From positions 1 to 38,413 of the forward strand of contig JASHPN010000159.1 in assembly GCA_030038175.1 (NCBI GenBank): a DNA stretch of 38,413 nucleotides, in the 5' to 3' direction. This document shows positions 24,290-32,626 of the stretch, piece after piece. Source of the stretch: Verrucomicrobiia bacterium. Lineage in GTDB: Bacteria; Verrucomicrobiota; Verrucomicrobiia; Limisphaerales; UBA11358. A program made the translations under genes and the position numbers. Numbering within the stretch: position 1 is the stretch's first letter; the number at the start of each line of letters is the position of its first letter. The notes under the pieces are model-generated. The model saw nothing but the letters and a program-made list of their open reading frames with translations. It was not told where the DNA came from and made no database searches.

Positions 24290-26140
24290 CTACTGCGTTA
24301 CGGTCACCACGCGATAAAAGCGGTCGGCATATTGCGAAGCAGTCAGATCATCAAAACCAAAATCACCGGTGTCATCTTCCTCGATGGCGGAACCGATGGT
24401 CGTCCAGTTCTGCAGGTCGGTCGAAGCCTGAATGACATAGCTGAACGTTGGATCCGCAGTAAATCCGAGATAGAATGTCTGGTCCTGCTGCGAAACCTGG
24501 ATATTGGCAACCGGCTCGGCGGGATGGGCGTAAAGATCGGGAATGCGATAGCTGCGATAAACGTAATATCCGCCGTTTAACGGCATGGGTCCGTTATAAT
24601 TCCACAAAGAGAGGTCCCACACGACCTGCGGCACCGGGTCGTGGGTGTATTCAACGATCCGCGCCATGGTGGCGCCATTGGTCTCGACGTCAACGCCATT
24701 CGTATAATTGACCCACGCATAGGTGGTCAAAACGGTGCGGGTTTGCGGCTGCCACAACGCATTGCCCATAATGAACGTCCAAAGCCGGTCTCCGCCGCCC
24801 ATGCCCTGGTCATAGGAGTCCCAGACCTGGGAAATCGTCATGTTGGTTTCGTCAATGCTGTATTCCACGGCCCGGCTGTAATTGTCCTGGTCCGGCAGGG
24901 CCGGTTCAAAGGGAGTGGCCCGATACTCTCCGTCATCGAGGACCATTAACGTTCCCTGGGGCGTCAGCGACGGCGCATGCTGGCCATAGGACCATTGGAA
25001 GAAATTCGAGCCCGTGGGAGTCAAAAGATACGGCAGACAATTGGTGGACCAACCGGCATCCGGCGCCACTCCATTGTCATGCGGGGCCAGAATCCAGATC
25101 AACTTTCCAGTGGCCCGGGAAAATTTGTAAATGGTATTCTCATCCCGTTGCGAAACAATGATGGAATCATCGTTCGTATCGTCAACGACCGCGTTGGCGT
25201 GATAGGTATCCAATCCATACGCATTGGGAAAATCGCCGGTAATATAAGTGACGCGCGTCGGATCCAATTGATCGATCGGCGACCAAACGTTCAGCAATGC
25301 GCCGTTGGTCATGGACATCTCGACGATCGGGTTATTATCCACCGTAACGCTTGCCAGCGGCGGATTAGTGCTGTCACTCTGGCTGGGAAGAAGGGTCGGG
25401 AAGTTGGGCACACTCACGGGGACATCACTGATATACAGGATCGTGCCACGAGAGGTAATCACGCCACCGTGGACATTCACCGGATAACCGGCGGCCGGCA
25501 GATTGGTTTGAACGATTTGTCCCAGCAGGTTCATTTCCAAAAATCGGTTCGCCGGAGGTTCCTCATAAATGAAGAGGTTGCCATCGGGCAGTTGCTCCGC
25601 GTCAATATCGAGGTTCTGCAGGGTCTGATGATACCAGATCACCTGTCCGGAAGGGTTCACGATGGTCATGTAACCGTTATAATCCGCCCGGTTATAAAAG
25701 GTGAATAAAGTGTCTCCCGGCTCAACCTGGCTTGGGACATTCGTCAGGAGAGTTATTTGGGCGAAATCCGACGGCAGCGGAGCGGTCACAAAGGTCAACA
25801 GTTGCGGCGCGGTGACGGAGTTGTAGTTTTGGTCGTAAACAGTGACCAGGATCAGATTGGTTTGTCCGGGCTGGAATCCATACAACGGCACCGAATTGGA
25901 CGTGGCAAAAGTGTAGAAATCCCGTTCCCAAACGTTTGTCCCGCCGCTGACCAAAACCGAGACCCGCCCCGGCACATCGGTGGTCAACTGCAAAACTCCC
26001 GCGAGCGGCGCACCGGGCGCGGGTGTAAAGGTGGGACCCGATAAAATCGTGATCGCGAGTGATCGCGGTGAAAACGTTAAGCTCCAGACCATTATCGCGC
26101 ACACCGCGATCCACCGCACCATTGAGATTTGCAGTTTCAT
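24290..26140 (-). CDS. Exported arylsulfotransferase (ASST)-like protein
   Basis: 616 aa from the ATG at 26140, which begins a signal peptide (MVRWIAVCAIMVWSLTFSPRSLA). A longer start at 26263 would hide it and is rejected. An N-terminal Ig-like segment (about 30-120) precedes a beta-propeller of the arylsulfotransferase family (about 140-535). Key histidines are His314 (DTYHANAVVDD) and His388 (YGQHAPSL), the latter in the place of the catalytic His of the QHxP-type motif. SIIVSQRDENTIYKF and LMVLDDGEYR are family blades. The C-terminal about 75 residues (YVIQASTDLQNWTTIG to RFYRVVTVTQ) form the tail domain shared with other exported proteins here. Family members move sulfate between phenols, but many homologues are uncharacterised. 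Confidence 0.82.
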   Translation of the reverse strand: MKLQISMVRWIAVCAIMVWSLTFSPRSLAITILSGPTFTPAPGAPLAGVLQLTTDVPGRVSVLVSGGTNVWERDFYTFATSNSVPLYGFQPGQTNLILVTVYDQNYNSVTAPQLLTFVTAPLPSDFAQITLLTNVPSQVEPGDTLFTFYNRADYNGYMTIVNPSGQVIWYHQTLQNLDIDAEQLPDGNLFIYEEPPANRFLEMNLLGQIVQTNLPAAGYPVNVHGGVITSRGTILYISDVPVSVPNFPTLLPSQSDSTNPPLASVTVDNNPIVEMSMTNGALLNVWSPIDQLDPTRVTYITGDFPNAYGLDTYHANAVVDDTNDDSIIVSQRDENTIYKFSRATGKLIWILAPHDNGVAPDAGWSTNCLPYLLTPTGSNFFQWSYGQHAPSLTPQGTLMVLDDGEYRATPFEPALPDQDNYSRAVEYSIDETNMTISQVWDSYDQGMGGGDRLWTFIMGNALWQPQTRTVLTTYAWVNYTNGVDVETNGATMARIVEYTHDPVPQVVWDLSLWNYNGPMPLNGGYYVYRSYRIPDLYAHPAEPVANIQVSQQDQTFYLGFTADPTFSYVIQASTDLQNWTTIGSAIEEDDTGDFGFDDLTASQYADRFYRVVTVTQ

Positions 26141-26609
26141 AGTCAAACCGGAATCATACTTTTGTTTTTGCCAACGACCGGCCCGATTTTTCAGGATCGT
26201 TCCAGTGCGCCCCGCTTTTATCCGGCTTTGACTTTCTGATTTGAGTGACCTCGGCAGCGACAATGACCGATTGAAAATTCCTGTTCCAGGTTTTCAACTG
26301 TCCCGCTTTGCCTTGTCGCGAGCCCTTCTCGCCCGACGACAGACGCTTTTTTTCCACCTCATGGCAGACGCCCTAAAACCAGTCGGCGTTACAACTAATT
26401 TGGCCTATTAACTGCCAATCACCCAACTTTAAAGGAAATGCGGGGAAAGGTTACGAGGAAAAAGTTGGATATTTCGGGCCCGAGGTGCGACCAAAACCGG
26501 CCTCACGTTTATACGTCCACGCAGACGCAAGCATAGTCACGGTAACACCTTTGCCTGAAACAGGATGGCAAGTCTTTGCCGATATAAGCTGAACCCATTT
26601 TGCGCGGCT

Positions 26610-26625
26610 TGTGAAAAATTTCACA
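26610..26625 (+). promoter_or_regulatory. CRP/FNR-family operator-like palindrome
   Basis: TGTGA (26610-26614), 6 nt, TCACA (26621-26625): both half-sites match the E. coli CRP consensus exactly. It ends 7 nt upstream of the -35 box of the oxidase operon promoter, a position where an activator could contact RNA polymerase. No CRP-family gene is in the window. Confidence 0.55.
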
Positions 26626-26632
26626 TATTGCC

Positions 26633-26660
26633 TTGACCGCGCCTCCTCGGATGATAGAGT
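26633..26660 (+). promoter_or_regulatory. Promoter of the cytochrome oxidase operon
   Basis: TTGACC (26633-26638), 16-nt spacer, TAGAGT (26655-26660). The start of transcription would fall about 3 nt before the GTG at 26670, leaving almost no leader and no room for a Shine-Dalgarno. Confidence 0.5.
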
Positions 26661-26669
26661 TTTCCCACA

Positions 26670-27383
26670 GTGAAAGTTTTCTCGTTTGCTTTTGTTGTTG
26701 GAGTTCTGGCCGCGACATCCCTGACGCACGCGGCGGACATTATTGGAACGATCACGCTCACGGGCACCCCGCCGGCGGCGATCCCCATCACGCCGCTGAT
26801 GAATGACCCGATTTGCGGCCCGTTGCATAAGGAAACGCCCACGACGCATTTTTATGTCGTGGGCAAAAACGGCGAGTTCGCCGACGTCGTCGTGTCCCTT
26901 AAGGACGCCGGCGGCAACGAGATCACCGGCAAATCCACCGGCGCCAGCGCGGCGCCGGCTGTGCTCGACCAAAAAGGCTGCCTGTATGCGCCGCAAATTC
27001 TGGCCATTCAAACCGGCCAGAAGTTGATCGTCAGAAACTCCGATCCATGCGTCCACAATGTGCATACAACATCAAATGCGGGTAATACCGAACATAACGA
27101 CGTGCAAATGCCCAACGGCCCGGATTTGAATTATGCCTTCGACAAGCCGGAAATGTTTATGAAGTTCCAGTGCGACATCCATCCCTGGATGTTTGCGTGG
27201 GTCAGCATCTTCGACAATCCCTACTACGCCATCAGCGGGACGGACGGCAAATTCGTCATTAAAGACGTGCCGCCCGGCAAATACACCGTGGTGGCGGACC
27301 ATCGCAAGCTTGGTGAAAAGACGCAAGCCGTCGAGGTCGGAGACAAAGACGTCACGGTAAATTTTACATTCGAGGTAAAATAG
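26670..27383 (+). CDS. Exported cupredoxin-like protein at the head of the oxidase operon
   Basis: 237 aa with a signal peptide (VFSFAFVVGVLAATSLTHA, cut before AD). The central domain (about 60-185) has cupredoxin copper-ligand candidates: His129 (CVHNVHTT), Cys168, His171 and Met174 (FQCDIHPWM). The C-terminal part (about 185-237: GTDGKFVIKDVPPGKYTV) is a carboxypeptidase-regulatory-like beta domain. The HPWM-type family is widespread in Planctomycetota and Verrucomicrobiota and mostly uncharacterised. First gene of the oxidase operon, 51 nt before ctaA. It could be the soluble electron donor to the CuA site or a copper carrier (inference). Start is GTG at 26670, with an almost leaderless mRNA predicted. 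Confidence 0.75.
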   Translation: MKVFSFAFVVGVLAATSLTHAADIIGTITLTGTPPAAIPITPLMNDPICGPLHKETPTTHFYVVGKNGEFADVVVSLKDAGGNEITGKSTGASAAPAVLDQKGCLYAPQILAIQTGQKLIVRNSDPCVHNVHTTSNAGNTEHNDVQMPNGPDLNYAFDKPEMFMKFQCDIHPWMFAWVSIFDNPYYAISGTDGKFVIKDVPPGKYTVVADHRKLGEKTQAVEVGDKDVTVNFTFEVK

Positions 27384-27434
27384 CCGAAAGAACCAGGGGG
27401 TGCGCCGCAATGGGAACGCGGCCAATTTTGTTTA

Positions 27435-28478
27435 ATGAACGATACAAAAGTCATTCGACCGCTGCATTGGTTTGCCGTTTTAACGGCATGCGCGACGTTT
27501 TTCTTGCTCGGGATGGGCGGCCTGGTCACCAGCCATGGAGCGGGAATGTCCGTCCCGGACTGGCCGACCAGTTTCGGTTACAACATGTTTTTCCTGCCGA
27601 TTAAATTCTGGCGGGGCGGCGTATTCTATGAGCACACGCACCGGTTGATGGCGTCGGTCGTGGGATGCCTGACGATCATCCTGTCAGTTTGGATTTGGAT
27701 TCAAGACTCCCGGAGATGGATGAAATGGCTGGGGACATCAGCGGTTTTGCTGATCGTTGCCCAGGGCGTGGTCGGCGGACTGCGCGTGCTCCTGAGTGAA
27801 GACCAGCTTGGCATCGTGCACGGGGTCCTGGCGCAACTCTTTTTCATTTTAATATGCGCCCTGGCGCTGTTCACCGGCAGGTTCTGGCAAAGGATCTCAA
27901 ACGCGGGGAAAATATCCGTTCCGGGATCGCTGCGGGCGCTGGTTCTGACCACGACCGTTCTGATTTTCGTTCAGCTCGTTCTGGGCGCGACCATGCGGCA
28001 TCAACATGCCGGGCTCTCCATCAACACCTTCCCCTCGGCCTATGGAAAGCTCTGGCCCGATACCAGCCCGCAAGCCATTCAGTACTATAATGAGCACCGC
28101 CTGGAAATCATGAATGTCAACCCCATCACCGCTTTTCAGGTGATTTTGCAAATGGTCCATCGGATCGTGGCACTCGTGATTTTGGTTTTTGTCAGCCTTT
28201 GCGCGTGGCAAACCCGGCGGCAATTGGGGGCGAAGGATGCCTTGGCGAAATTTGCCGCTTTTTGGCTGGCGCTGGTGGTGGTGCAGATTTTCCTGGGCGC
28301 GGCGACGATTTGGACAAACAAGGCGGCCGATGTCGCCACGGCGCACGTGCTGGTGGGCGCACTTTTGCTGGTCACGGGCGCGTTATGGTGTATGATCGCA
28401 TCTGCGCGTTCGGCGCCATTGCGGGCGGCCGAGCATGAAGGCTTCGGCGCCCTGGGGACGTTTGTTCCGAATAAATAA
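27435..28478 (+). CDS. ctaA: Heme A synthase
   Basis: 347 aa, eight membrane helices expected. CtaA/Cox15 oxidises the C8 methyl of heme O to the formyl of heme A, needed by aa3 oxidases. Heme-ligand candidates are His67/His69 (YEHTHRLMAS), His129 (GIVHGVL), His242 (MVHRIVAL) and His304 (TAHVLVGAL), in the two-fold repeated pattern of the family. MGGLVTSHGAGMSVPDWPT after helix 1 is the typical signature. The last base of its stop is the first base of the ctaB start (TAATG). Confidence 0.94.
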   Translation: MNDTKVIRPLHWFAVLTACATFFLLGMGGLVTSHGAGMSVPDWPTSFGYNMFFLPIKFWRGGVFYEHTHRLMASVVGCLTIILSVWIWIQDSRRWMKWLGTSAVLLIVAQGVVGGLRVLLSEDQLGIVHGVLAQLFFILICALALFTGRFWQRISNAGKISVPGSLRALVLTTTVLIFVQLVLGATMRHQHAGLSINTFPSAYGKLWPDTSPQAIQYYNEHRLEIMNVNPITAFQVILQMVHRIVALVILVFVSLCAWQTRRQLGAKDALAKFAAFWLALVVVQIFLGAATIWTNKAADVATAHVLVGALLLVTGALWCMIASARSAPLRAAEHEGFGALGTFVPNK

Positions 28479-29377
28479 TGAAAGATATTTCCATTGACGT
28501 GGCCAATCACGCGGCCGAAAAGAGCTGGCCGGCCGTATTCTCCGATTTGCTCAAGGCCCGATTGACCTCGCTGGTGTTGGTGACGACGGCGGTCGGCTTT
28601 TACGCCGGGTGGCGCGGGGCGATGAATTGGCCGCTGCTATTGAATACGCTGGCGGGCACGGGATTGGTCGCCGGCGGGGCGTCGGCGTTAAATCAATTGT
28701 TGGAACGCGATTACGACGCAAAGATGCGCCGCACGCAGAATCGTCCGCTGCCTTCAGGGCGCCTGCAACCGGCGACGGTGGCGATTTTTGGCGGGGTTTC
28801 GTCCGTGGCGGGGCTGATTTATCTCGCGCTGGCGGTCAATCTCCTGGCGAGCGTTTTGGGCGCAATCACTCTGATCAGTTACGTGTTTATCTACACGCCG
28901 CTCAAGCGCGTGACGTGGCTCAACACGGCTGTGGGCGCGATCCCCGGCGCGTTGCCGCCGTTGATGGGCTGGGCGGCGGCGCGAAACGAATTGAGCGGTG
29001 AAGCCTGGACGTTGTTTGCCATCCTGGCATTTTGGCAGTTGCCCCATTTTTTTGCCATCGCCTGGATCTATCGAGAGGACTACGCGAAGGCGGGATTTGT
29101 CATGCTTCCGAATGTGGATGCGAGCGGCCAGCACACCGGCCAGCACACGGTCAGCAACGCGCTGGCCCTGCTGATCGTCAGCTTATGCCCTTTTCTGTTT
29201 CGAATGACGGGGACGCTTTACCTGGCCGGAGCCATTATTCTGGGGGCCGGATTTTTGTTTTGCGCGATCCAATTTTCAAGGCAGTTGACCCTGCGGCGAG
29301 CGCGGCAATTATTCCTTGCTTCGATTATCTATCTTCCGTTATTGCTGGCCCTGATGGTTTTTGACAAAACAAAATAA
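28478..29377 (+). CDS. ctaB: Protoheme IX farnesyltransferase (heme O synthase)
   Basis: 299 aa, a UbiA-superfamily membrane prenyltransferase that attaches a farnesyl group to heme B. The first Asp-rich motif is in NQLLERDYDAKMRRTQNRPL (about 69-88); the second is in the YREDYAKAGFVMLPNVD region (about 197-213). Start overlaps the ctaA stop by one base. It supplies heme O to CtaA, so the two steps of heme A synthesis are adjacent. ctaD starts 5 nt downstream. Confidence 0.95.
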   Translation: MKDISIDVANHAAEKSWPAVFSDLLKARLTSLVLVTTAVGFYAGWRGAMNWPLLLNTLAGTGLVAGGASALNQLLERDYDAKMRRTQNRPLPSGRLQPATVAIFGGVSSVAGLIYLALAVNLLASVLGAITLISYVFIYTPLKRVTWLNTAVGAIPGALPPLMGWAAARNELSGEAWTLFAILAFWQLPHFFAIAWIYREDYAKAGFVMLPNVDASGQHTGQHTVSNALALLIVSLCPFLFRMTGTLYLAGAIILGAGFLFCAIQFSRQLTLRRARQLFLASIIYLPLLLALMVFDKTK

Positions 29378-29382
29378 AAACT

Positions 29383-31278
29383 ATGGCTGATTTTTTTAAT
29401 CAATTTCCGCCGCACCGGGACGAAAGTCACAGCCATGATGACCACGGCCACGGGCATTATGATCCCGGTTTTTGGGCCAAATACATTTTCTCCACCGACC
29501 ACAAGGTTATTGGCATTCAATATGGCATCACGGCGTTGTGCTTTTTGTTTTTCGGCCTGATGCTGATGCTGTTGATGCGCTGGCAGATTGCGCATCCAGG
29601 CATGCCGGTGCCGATATTTGGGCATCTGCTGGAGCTGATTTTCCAACATCCGGGCATGCCCAATCCCGCGGCCGGCGGGGTCATTTCGCCCGAGCTTTAC
29701 AATTCGTTCGGGGCCATGCACGGGACCATCATGGTGTTTCTGGGGATTGTGCCCCTCGCGTTTGCGGCGTTTGGCAACTACGTGGTGCCGCTGATGATCG
29801 GGGCGCCGGACATGGCGTTTCCGCGGGTGAACATGGCCAGTTACCAGGCGTATTTCCTGGGCGGACTGGTGATGACGGTCAGTTTTTTCATTCCGGGCGG
29901 CGCCGCGCAGGCGGGATGGACCTCCTATTCGCCCCTGGCCACGAGCATCCCGACCCACGGACAATTGTTCTGGATCATCGGAATGATATTGCTCATCACC
30001 TCGTCGCTTTTGGGCGCGGTAAATTTTATCGCGACGATCATTCAATTGCGCGCGCCGGGAATGACGTGGATGCGGATGCCGTTCTTTGTGTGGGCGCAAT
30101 TTGTGACGGCGTTTTTATTGCTGCTGGCCTTTCCGCCGCTTGAAGCGGCGGCCATTATGCAGTTAATGGACAACGTCGCGCACACGAGTTTCTTCCTGCC
30201 CACGGGCCTGGCCGTCGGAGGAAAGATCGCCCACGTTGCCGGCGGCGGCAGCCCCCTGCTCTGGCAGCATCTGTTTTGGTTTCTCGGCCATCCGGAAGTG
30301 TATGTTTTGATTTTGCCGGCCATGGGAATCGTTTGCGAGATCCTCGCCAATAACAGCCGCAAACCCATTTGGGGCTACAAATCGCTAGTGTATTCGGTGC
30401 TGGCGATCGGCTTTCTTTCGATGATCGTGTGGGCGCACCACATGTATATGACCGGCATGGGCACGGTCATTTCAACGTTTTTCCAGGCGACGACGATGAT
30501 TATCTCCATTCCATCGGTGATTATCCTGACGTGTCTCTTCATCTCATTGTGGGGAGGGTCTATTCGCATCAACACGCCCATGCTTTTTGCCCTGGCGTTT
30601 CTGCCCATGTTCGGCATTGGCGGCCTGACGGGGCTGCCGCTGGGATTTAACGTCAGCGACGTTCACCTGCACGACACCTACTATGTCATTGCGCATTTTC
30701 ATTACGTCGTGGCGCCGGGCACGATCTTTGGGTTGTTCGCGGGGGTTTATTATTGGTTCCCGAAAATAACCGGCCGTAGAATGAATGAATTCTGGGGGAG
30801 TGTGCATTTTTGGTGTTCCCTGCTGTTTATGAACCTGGTGTTCATGCCGATGTTTGCCCAGGGCATGGCGGGAATGCTGCGGCGCATGGCCAATGGCGGC
30901 GCGAATTATTCAGCGGCGGTCAACAGCCACGCCGGCGCGGACGTCATCGGAGGGCTGAGCGATTCCATTATGGCGCTGCACACACCGATCCTCTGGGCCG
31001 CGGTCTGCCTGGGCATCGCGCAGATTCCCTTCATCATCAATTTCTTCTGGAGCATCAGCCATGGGGAAAAAGTGGGGAGCGACAATCCGTGGCAGTCCAC
31101 GACACTCGAGTGGCAAACCCCCACGCCGCCGCCGCACGGGAATTTTGAGCATTTCCCGGTGGTTTATCGCGGTCCCTACGAATACAGCGTACCCGGCCAC
31201 ATGAGCGACTTTACGCCGCAAAACGAACCGGAAATCTCGACGCCAGCCGCTCCGAAGATTCCAACCACCGCGCACTGA
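29383..31278 (+). CDS. ctaD: Cytochrome c oxidase subunit I, aa3-type
   Basis: 631 aa, longer than the usual 530-560. The additions are a His-rich N-terminus (HRDESHSHDDHGHGHYD), a loop at about 70-105 and a C-terminal Pro-rich tail. Heme a ligands are His113 and His440, heme a3 is held by His438, and CuB by His303, His352 and His353, with the cross-link Tyr307 (GHPEVY). The D-channel looks intact: Asp143 (GAPDMAFPR), Asn150 and Glu305. The K-channel does not: in the segment before WGGSI, the lysine (Lys319 bovine) is Ile381 and the preceding Thr is Ser378. The bovine Ser255-His256 pair is Cys318-Glu319. It uses heme A made by the preceding two genes. Confidence 0.95.
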   Translation: MADFFNQFPPHRDESHSHDDHGHGHYDPGFWAKYIFSTDHKVIGIQYGITALCFLFFGLMLMLLMRWQIAHPGMPVPIFGHLLELIFQHPGMPNPAAGGVISPELYNSFGAMHGTIMVFLGIVPLAFAAFGNYVVPLMIGAPDMAFPRVNMASYQAYFLGGLVMTVSFFIPGGAAQAGWTSYSPLATSIPTHGQLFWIIGMILLITSSLLGAVNFIATIIQLRAPGMTWMRMPFFVWAQFVTAFLLLLAFPPLEAAAIMQLMDNVAHTSFFLPTGLAVGGKIAHVAGGGSPLLWQHLFWFLGHPEVYVLILPAMGIVCEILANNSRKPIWGYKSLVYSVLAIGFLSMIVWAHHMYMTGMGTVISTFFQATTMIISIPSVIILTCLFISLWGGSIRINTPMLFALAFLPMFGIGGLTGLPLGFNVSDVHLHDTYYVIAHFHYVVAPGTIFGLFAGVYYWFPKITGRRMNEFWGSVHFWCSLLFMNLVFMPMFAQGMAGMLRRMANGGANYSAAVNSHAGADVIGGLSDSIMALHTPILWAAVCLGIAQIPFIINFFWSISHGEKVGSDNPWQSTTLEWQTPTPPPHGNFEHFPVVYRGPYEYSVPGHMSDFTPQNEPEISTPAAPKIPTTAH

Positions 31279-31286
31279 TATTTCAC

Positions 31287-32063
31287 ATGGAAATTCCCTA
31301 TACCGTAGAAGCACGACCGGATACAGGCCTCTATAACGCCAAAGTCGGCATCTGGCTTTTTTTGTCGTCTGAAGTGATGTTGTTCGGCGGATTATTCTCC
31401 GCCTATATTTTGTTGCGCGTGGGCGCGGTGCCGGGGACCTGGCCGCATGGCTGGCAGAATCTCACGCTGGGCACCATTAACACCGTCGTGCTGGCGCTCT
31501 CGGCCATCACCACGCTGATGGCCTGGGTGGCCTGCAAAGTGCGCGAGTTCGGGAAATTCAAGTTTTTCCACGCCTGCACCCTGCTCCTGGCCGTCACATT
31601 TTTGTGCATCAAGTGCGAGGAATACCGCGAGCACTTGAACCATTACGAAATTTATATGAAAGACGGCACCTATGCCGACGGCGACATGGTGCAAAACGAC
31701 GCGGCGCAGGATTACATTGTCATTGACGGCCGCTACACAAAAAACGAAATGGACCTCTACGACCTGCGCTCGCAGAAAGTTGTGGAAAAAGAGTTGAAAA
31801 TTCCCCGCTCGCAAATCCAGGACATGCAAAGCTACGGCCCCTGGCATAATGATTACCTGGCCCTTTATTTTACCCTCACGGGATTGCACGCGCTGCACAT
31901 TCTATGCGGAAGCGTTGTCATTGGCTATCTTTGGGGCCCGGGCCGGAAATTGTGGAAGACGGACCCGGAGCGCTTCACCAATCGCGTCGAAGTGTCAGGG
32001 CTATTCTGGCATTTCGTTGACCTCGTTTGGATATTTCTCTTTCCGGTCCTATACTTGACTTAA
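31287..32063 (+). CDS. ctaE: Cytochrome c oxidase subunit III
   Basis: 258 aa. It is a membrane subunit with helices at about 20-43, 64-83 and 93-109, then again at about 190-215 and 236-256. It carries the family motifs FLSSEVMLFGGLFSAY, FTLTGLHALHILCG and SGLFWHFVDLVWIFLFPVLYL. Between KCEEYREHLNHY (about 110-120) and GPWHNDYLALYF (about 184) lies a polar insertion of roughly 60 residues (DGTYADGDMVQND, IDGRYTKNEMDLYDL). Standard subunits III have only a short loop there. It starts 8 nt after ctaD. Confidence 0.92.
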   Translation: MEIPYTVEARPDTGLYNAKVGIWLFLSSEVMLFGGLFSAYILLRVGAVPGTWPHGWQNLTLGTINTVVLALSAITTLMAWVACKVREFGKFKFFHACTLLLAVTFLCIKCEEYREHLNHYEIYMKDGTYADGDMVQNDAAQDYIVIDGRYTKNEMDLYDLRSQKVVEKELKIPRSQIQDMQSYGPWHNDYLALYFTLTGLHALHILCGSVVIGYLWGPGRKLWKTDPERFTNRVEVSGLFWHFVDLVWIFLFPVLYLT

Positions 32064-32069
32064 GAATTT

Positions 32070-32438
32070 ATGAGTGAAACGACAACCGCAAAAACGGCCG
32101 ATCCGCACTCGCCGGGAACTCCGCAGTCCCACGAGCATCCGGTGGATTTCAACAGTTATGTGCGCCGTTGCGCCATCGTCTTCGCGGTCGTGCTTTGCGC
32201 CGTAGGATTGATGATTTGGGCGTCCTTTCTCCATTTGGAATGGAGCGCAAAAATCGCAATTATCCTGCTAATTGCCAGTTGCAATGCGTTTGTGGTGGCC
32301 GGGTTTCTGATGCACTTGTTGTCGGAAAGAAAGATGGTCTATACGATTCTCGGCTTTACGGTTTCCTTTGTGATCGGCCTTTTTGGGCTGACCCTTTGGG
32401 CCATGACAGATTTTCCGTTACACACCGTCACGCATTGA
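32070..32438 (+). CDS. Cytochrome oxidase subunit IV-like protein
   Basis: 122 aa with a soluble N-terminus rich in His/Pro (DPHSPGTPQSHEHPVDF) and three membrane helices (about 34-52, 59-77, 90-113). This is the layout of the prokaryotic subunit IV family (COX4_pro/CtaF/CyoD). It has a structural or assembly role in the oxidase and binds no cofactor. It lies 6 nt after ctaE and 2 nt before the next small gene. Confidence 0.82.
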   Translation: MSETTTAKTADPHSPGTPQSHEHPVDFNSYVRRCAIVFAVVLCAVGLMIWASFLHLEWSAKIAIILLIASCNAFVVAGFLMHLLSERKMVYTILGFTVSFVIGLFGLTLWAMTDFPLHTVTH

Positions 32439-32440
32439 CC

Positions 32441-32626
32441 ATGTCGCTCAAAGCCTTTCATCTTATTTTTGTAACGTTTTTGACGACGTTGTCGCTGGGC
32501 TTCGCCGTCTGGGCATTTTTATCTCACAAAATTCTCTTTGGCCTGCTGGGCATCGTCGCCGTTGTCCTGGTCATCATTTACGGCGTCTATTTTTTGAAAA
32601 AGTTGAAAAAAATGAGCTATTTATGA
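32441..32626 (+). CDS. Small two-helix membrane protein of the oxidase operon
   Basis: 61 aa from the ATG at 32441. It has two hydrophobic helices (about 6-24 and 29-50) and a basic end (KKLKKMSYL). No named family was recognised. It is held between subunit IV (2 nt) and the next gene (4-nt ATGA overlap), so it is surely translated with the oxidase and is likely an accessory subunit or assembly factor. Confidence 0.75.
   Translation: MSLKAFHLIFVTFLTTLSLGFAVWAFLSHKILFGLLGIVAVVLVIIYGVYFLKKLKKMSYL

Larger units (their letters stand above)
26141..26669. other. Divergent control region of the ASST-like gene and the oxidase operon
   Basis: No gene is supported. The right end has the CRP-like palindrome and promoter listed separately. 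The left part (26141-26400) shows no clear promoter for the arylsulfotransferase-like gene and no convincing coding frame; a short minus-strand frame there has no recognisable product. Confidence 0.5.

Noticed and set aside
24977-25708. 243-codon open frame on the plus strand inside the arylsulfotransferase-like gene
   Set aside because: Antisense shadow of a gene with signal peptide and clear domain matches; its translation shows no domain.
29329-30099. 256-codon minus-strand frame opposite ctaD
   Set aside because: Shadow of a highly conserved oxidase subunit; composition His/Arg-rich with no family match.
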